Under the pieces are notes generated by a model, which was not told where the DNA came from, did not search any database, and saw nothing but the letters and a program-made list of their open reading frames with translations. A program made the translations under genes and the position numbers. Shown here one piece after another: positions 15,887 to 17,525 of a DNA stretch of 17,525 nucleotides. The DNA is taken from contig CAZMSZ010000137.1 in NCBI GenBank assembly GCA_964569055.1, positions 1 to 17,525 on the forward strand, given 5' to 3'. Each line of letters opens with the position of its first letter. Within the stretch, counting starts at the first letter, position 1. The stretch is from JAWLGW01 sp964569055. Its GTDB lineage: Bacteria; Planctomycetota; J058.

Positions 15887-16637
15887 GCGCGCCCTCCCCG
15901 GCCGCGGCCTCCGTGGCGTCGACCACCGCGAAGAACGCCTCCTCCAAGCTCGAGGTGCCGCTCGCCGCGCGCAGCTCGGCCTGGGTGCCGCTCGCCCGGA
16001 TCCGGCCGCGGTGCAGCACGGCCACGTCGTCGCACAGCCGCTCCGCCTCGTGCAGCCGGTGCGTCGAGAGCAGGATCGTGCGGCGCGCGTCGCGCAGCGC
16101 GGCGATCCGCTGCACCAGGGTGCGGGCCACCAGCACGTCGAGCCCGCTGGTCGGCTCGTCGAAGATCAGGACCGGCGGGTCGTGCACCAGCGCCCGCCCG
16201 ATCGAGGCCTTCTGCCGCTGGCCGGTGGAGAGGAGCCCGCAGCGACGATCGGCCGCCGGCCCGAGGTCGAGCTCGGCCACCAGCGCCTCGATCCGGGCCT
16301 CGAGGGCGTCCCCGTCCAGGCCGTGCAGCTCCCCGAACACGCGCATGTGCTCGCGCGGGGTGAGCCGCTCGTACAGCCCCGTGCTCGAGGAGAGGAACCC
16401 GATCCGCGCCCGCACCCCGGCCGGGTCCTCGGCCGCCGAGATCCCGGCCACGACCACCCGCCCCGCGGTGGGATGGAGCGCGGTCGACAGGACCCGGAGC
16501 GTGGTCGTCTTGCCCGCGCCGTTGGGGCCGAGCAGGCCGAAGATCCGCCCCGGCTCGGCCCGGAACGAGACCTCCTCGACCGCGACCACCGGCTCGCGCG
16601 CCGCATAGACCTTCCGCAGCCCCTCGACCTCGATCAC
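15876..16637 (-). CDS. ABC transporter ATP-binding protein (NatA/CcmA-like)
   Basis: 253 aa from GTG 16637. Walker A GPNGAGKTT (37-45), signature LSTGQRQK (136-143; LSTGQ instead of LSGGQ), Walker B VLIFDEP (156-162), D-loop SGLD (164-167) and switch H193 (LLSTHRL) are all present. The Q-loop Gln is replaced in IGFLSSSTGLYERLTPRE (79-96), a form I recognise from the NatA group, so it need not mean loss of function. The start was chosen because IEVEGLRKVY is the usual beginning of the family; the frame is open 77 codons further up but that part is repeat-derived. There is no ribosome binding site; TAGACT at 16651-16646 ends 8 nt before the GTG and may be a -10 of a leaderless transcript. It powers the adjoining permease, whose start it overlaps by 11 nt. 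Confidence 0.94.
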   Translation of the reverse strand: MIEVEGLRKVYAAREPVVAVEEVSFRAEPGRIFGLLGPNGAGKTTTLRVLSTALHPTAGRVVVAGISAAEDPAGVRARIGFLSSSTGLYERLTPREHMRVFGELHGLDGDALEARIEALVAELDLGPAADRRCGLLSTGQRQKASIGRALVHDPPVLIFDEPTSGLDVLVARTLVQRIAALRDARRTILLSTHRLHEAERLCDDVAVLHRGRIRASGTQAELRAASGTSSLEEAFFAVVDATEAAAGEGARDA

Positions 16638-16645
16638 GGGCGGGG

Positions 16646-16651
16646 AGTCTA
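16646..16651 (-). promoter_or_regulatory. Candidate -10 element of the ABC operon
   Basis: TAGACT (minus strand) matches TATAAT at four of six positions and ends 8 nt before the GTG at 16637. This arrangement is like TATCAT before the aminotransferase gene and would give a leaderless transcript. The evidence is weak by itself. Confidence 0.22.
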
Positions 16652-16751
16652 CGCGCTCGACGACCCCTCGGGGCCCGGGGGGGGGGCCGAGAAGGCTGTC
16701 GCCTTGGCCGCAGCCCGTCTGACGATTCCACATGGCGTTGGGCCAAGCGAA

Positions 16752-16914
16752 TCGTGCCCGTGCCCGTGCCTCTGCCCGTGTCCGTGGCCCGTCCCACTTC
16801 GCTGCGGCGGAGGAGCGCTGCAAGCGAGCGCGCGCTGGGTCGCTCCTTCGGGCAACCGGCACGCGCACGGGTCACGAGCAGGGCGCACGGGCAAGGGCAC
16901 GGGCACGGGCACGA
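16752..16914. repeat. 29-nt inverted repeat of GTGCCC units with 105-nt loop
   Basis: The left arm (16752-16780) begins TCGTGCCCGTGCCCGTGCC and continues TCTGCCCGTG. The reverse complement of this arm equals the right arm (16886-16914) at 27 of 29 positions, the two differences being adjacent. Both arms are built from the hexamer GTGCCC. The 105-nt loop has further partial copies, such as CACGCGCACGGG. It could form a long stem-loop or cruciform, or be a decayed palindromic repeat element. Confidence 0.7.
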
Positions 16915-16945
16915 GCGCCTGCGACAGCCTCGAAGCCCGAGCCCC

Positions 16946-16980
16946 CTCAAGCTCGCCGTCGGACCCGGCCGATAAGAAGG
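16946..16980 (+). promoter_or_regulatory. Candidate promoter of the 96-aa gene (shared element)
   Basis: CTCAAGCTCG (16946-16955), 13 nt, then CCGATAAGAAGG (16969-16980). CCGATA ends 29 nt before the ATG at 17004. The octamer GCCGATAA (16968-16975) equals the textbook flagellar sigma-28 -10 sequence, but the upstream half is spaced too far for a standard sigma-28 promoter, so the sigma factor is open. Matches the element before the 39-aa gene at 4594-4626. Confidence 0.45.
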
Positions 16981-17003
16981 AGGAGCGGGACCGGGAGGTC
17001 ACC

Positions 17004-17294
17004 ATGAGCCAGGCCGGCGAGCACAAGACCGAGGCGAACCGCCTCCCTGCGGACGAGCGGGCGCCCAGCCCGCCTCCTCAGAGCGCCGAGCCCGCCGCCG
17101 AGCACCCGCTCCGGCGGACGGCCGAGCGCTTCGAGCGGCGCGGCGAGGAGTCGAGCTCGCTCCAGCGGCTGATCTGGTTCCAGGTCAGCCAGGCCATGTT
17201 CGCGCCCACCTCGCGCCGCGCGACGCCGCCCACGGTGTGCGGCGGACCCGTGCTGCGCGAGCGGCGCGCGCGCGCGCAGCGCCCCGACCTCTAA
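17004..17294 (+). CDS. Small hypothetical protein, 96 aa
   Basis: ATG 17004 has GGGAGG 5 nt upstream, and a second purine-rich stretch, AAGGAGGAG, further up. The N-terminal half (MSQAGEHKTEANRLPADERA, then PSPPPQSAEPAAEH) is polar, Pro/Glu-rich and probably disordered. Residues 35-66 (PLRRTAERFERRGEESSSLQ, RLIWFQVSQAMF) form a likely amphipathic helix with one aromatic/hydrophobic face. The tail is basic (RERRARAQR). There is one Cys, no signal peptide and no membrane segment. I do not recognise the protein. Its TAA overlaps the TAG of the converging gene. An element upstream is shared with the 39-aa gene, which suggests common control. Codon use fits the window, and the ribosome binding site supports a real gene. 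Confidence 0.65.
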   Translation: MSQAGEHKTEANRLPADERAPSPPPQSAEPAAEHPLRRTAERFERRGEESSSLQRLIWFQVSQAMFAPTSRRATPPTVCGGPVLRERRARAQRPDL

Positions 17295-17525
17295 CCGAGC
17301 CCTTCGCCGGCGCCGCCCCGCGCGTGTGGCCCGGGGGCGGGCGGCGCGGCCGCGAGCGCCCAGGCGAGCACCTCGACGCTGACGGCGGCGCGCAGCTCCT
17401 CGAGCCCCACGCCCGCCGCCTCCGCCTGCTGCAGCGCCCGCAGGTAGTGGGCGTCGAGGTGGGTGCGGTCGACCGCCTCGCCGCGCAGCAGGTCGATCAC
17501 GGCGCGCAGCGTCGGGAGGGCGACC
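17291..17525 (-). CDS. C-terminal end of an unrecognised protein (start outside window)
   Basis: The frame is open from the right edge to TAG at 17291-17293 and gives 77 residues. It begins VALPTLRAVIDLLRGEAVDR, continues THLDAHYLRALQQAEAAGVG and LEELRAAVSVEVLAWALAAA, and ends in a Pro/Gly-rich tail (PPAPGPHARGGAGEGLG). The folded part looks all-helical. A GTG at 17500 could serve as a start for a 69-aa protein, but sense codons of the same character continue upstream to the edge, so a longer protein is more likely. It converges on the 96-aa gene with a 3-nt overlap of stop codons. Function unknown. Confidence 0.55.
   Translation of the reverse strand, partial: VALPTLRAVIDLLRGEAVDRTHLDAHYLRALQQAEAAGVGLEELRAAVSVEVLAWALAAAPPAPGPHARGGAGEGLG

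Larger units (their letters stand above)
16638..17003. other. Non-coding region with low-complexity and inverted repeats
   Basis: These 366 bp between the divergent ABC operon and the 96-aa gene hold no credible gene. Open frames across it encode only Pro-Val or Gly-His repeats from the hexanucleotide GTGCCC/GGGCAC. It contains a G10 run (16677-16686), the inverted pair ACGATTC (16722-16728) and GAATCGT (16749-16755), the near-palindrome TTGGGCCAA (16738-16746), a 29-nt inverted repeat (16752-16780 with 16886-16914), and a candidate promoter for the plus-strand gene (16946-16980). Confidence 0.75.

Noticed and set aside
16638..16868. 77-codon N-terminal extension of the ABC ATPase
   Set aside because: Translated from low-complexity repeat DNA and unlike the family, which starts near IEVEGL.
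16754..16975. Open frames with Pro-Val or Gly-His repeats on both strands
   Set aside because: Products of the GTGCCC hexanucleotide repeat. No ribosome binding site and no credible protein.
1..17525. CRISPR array, tRNA or rRNA gene, insertion sequence, prophage or toxin-antitoxin or defence genes
   Set aside because: Looked for regular direct repeats with spacers, cloverleaf or rRNA segments, transposase or integrase motifs and toxin or nuclease signatures; none found by eye. A tRNA or covariance scan would settle RNA genes.

Overview
This is a very GC-rich, densely coded bacterial window with GC-saturated third codon positions, GTG starts and few clear terminators. The best guess for the source is a planctomycete. 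The arguments are a NatB-type ABC permease fused to a CPBP (CAAX/Abi) protease domain, a secreted protein with the 'LTNGRVLVGKVV' type N-terminal domain, and a Hanks-type kinase with a C-terminal membrane anchor. Myxococcota or another large-genome delta-like lineage is the alternative. A run of exactly 100 Ns at 15489-15588 shows a scaffolded, probably metagenomic, assembly.

Layout. (1) 1-3116, minus strand: DoxX-like membrane protein, exported isochorismatase-like (YcaC-type) hydrolase, and exported amidohydrolase_3 (YtcJ-type) enzyme that runs off the left edge. (2) 3207-4418, plus: a divergent lipoprotein of a family I regard as widespread but uncharacterised. (3) 4451-4570, minus: a 39-aa protein gene with a near-ideal ribosome binding site, followed by a 276-bp intergenic region. 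(4) 4847-6100, plus: a tail-anchored Ser/Thr kinase. (5) 6116-7502, minus: a fold-IV PLP aminotransferase and a gamma-carbonic-anhydrase-like protein, 1 nt apart. (6) 7645-8688, plus: an orphan protein of unknown function. (7) 8694-9614, minus: a secreted coiled-coil protein. (8) 9867-12815, plus: a very large alpha-helical lipoprotein with a calcium-loop motif. (9) 12828-16637, minus: an operon of ABC ATPase, ABC permease-CPBP fusion (broken by the N gap) and a GT2-like/TPR protein. (10) 16638-17003: a non-coding stretch with a long inverted hexanucleotide repeat and a G10 tract. (11) 17004-17294, plus: a 96-aa orphan protein, tail to tail with (12) the C-terminal end of an unrecognised minus-strand gene that enters from the right edge.

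How the genes may work together. The first three genes look like one extracytoplasmic amide or amide-like hydrolysis module. The ABC-ATPase, permease-CPBP and GT2-like genes overlap or nearly touch and should be co-transcribed, which suggests export or cell-envelope work. The aminotransferase and carbonic-anhydrase-like genes are translationally coupled. The other genes look like independent single units.

I do not see a convincing new defence, mobile or biosynthetic system. The most unexpected signal is a shared upstream element, CTCAA(G)CTCG, 13 nt, CCGATA(A)GAAGG, that sits 28 and 29 nt before the two small orphan genes (4451-4570 minus and 17004-17294 plus), which lie more than 12 kb apart.
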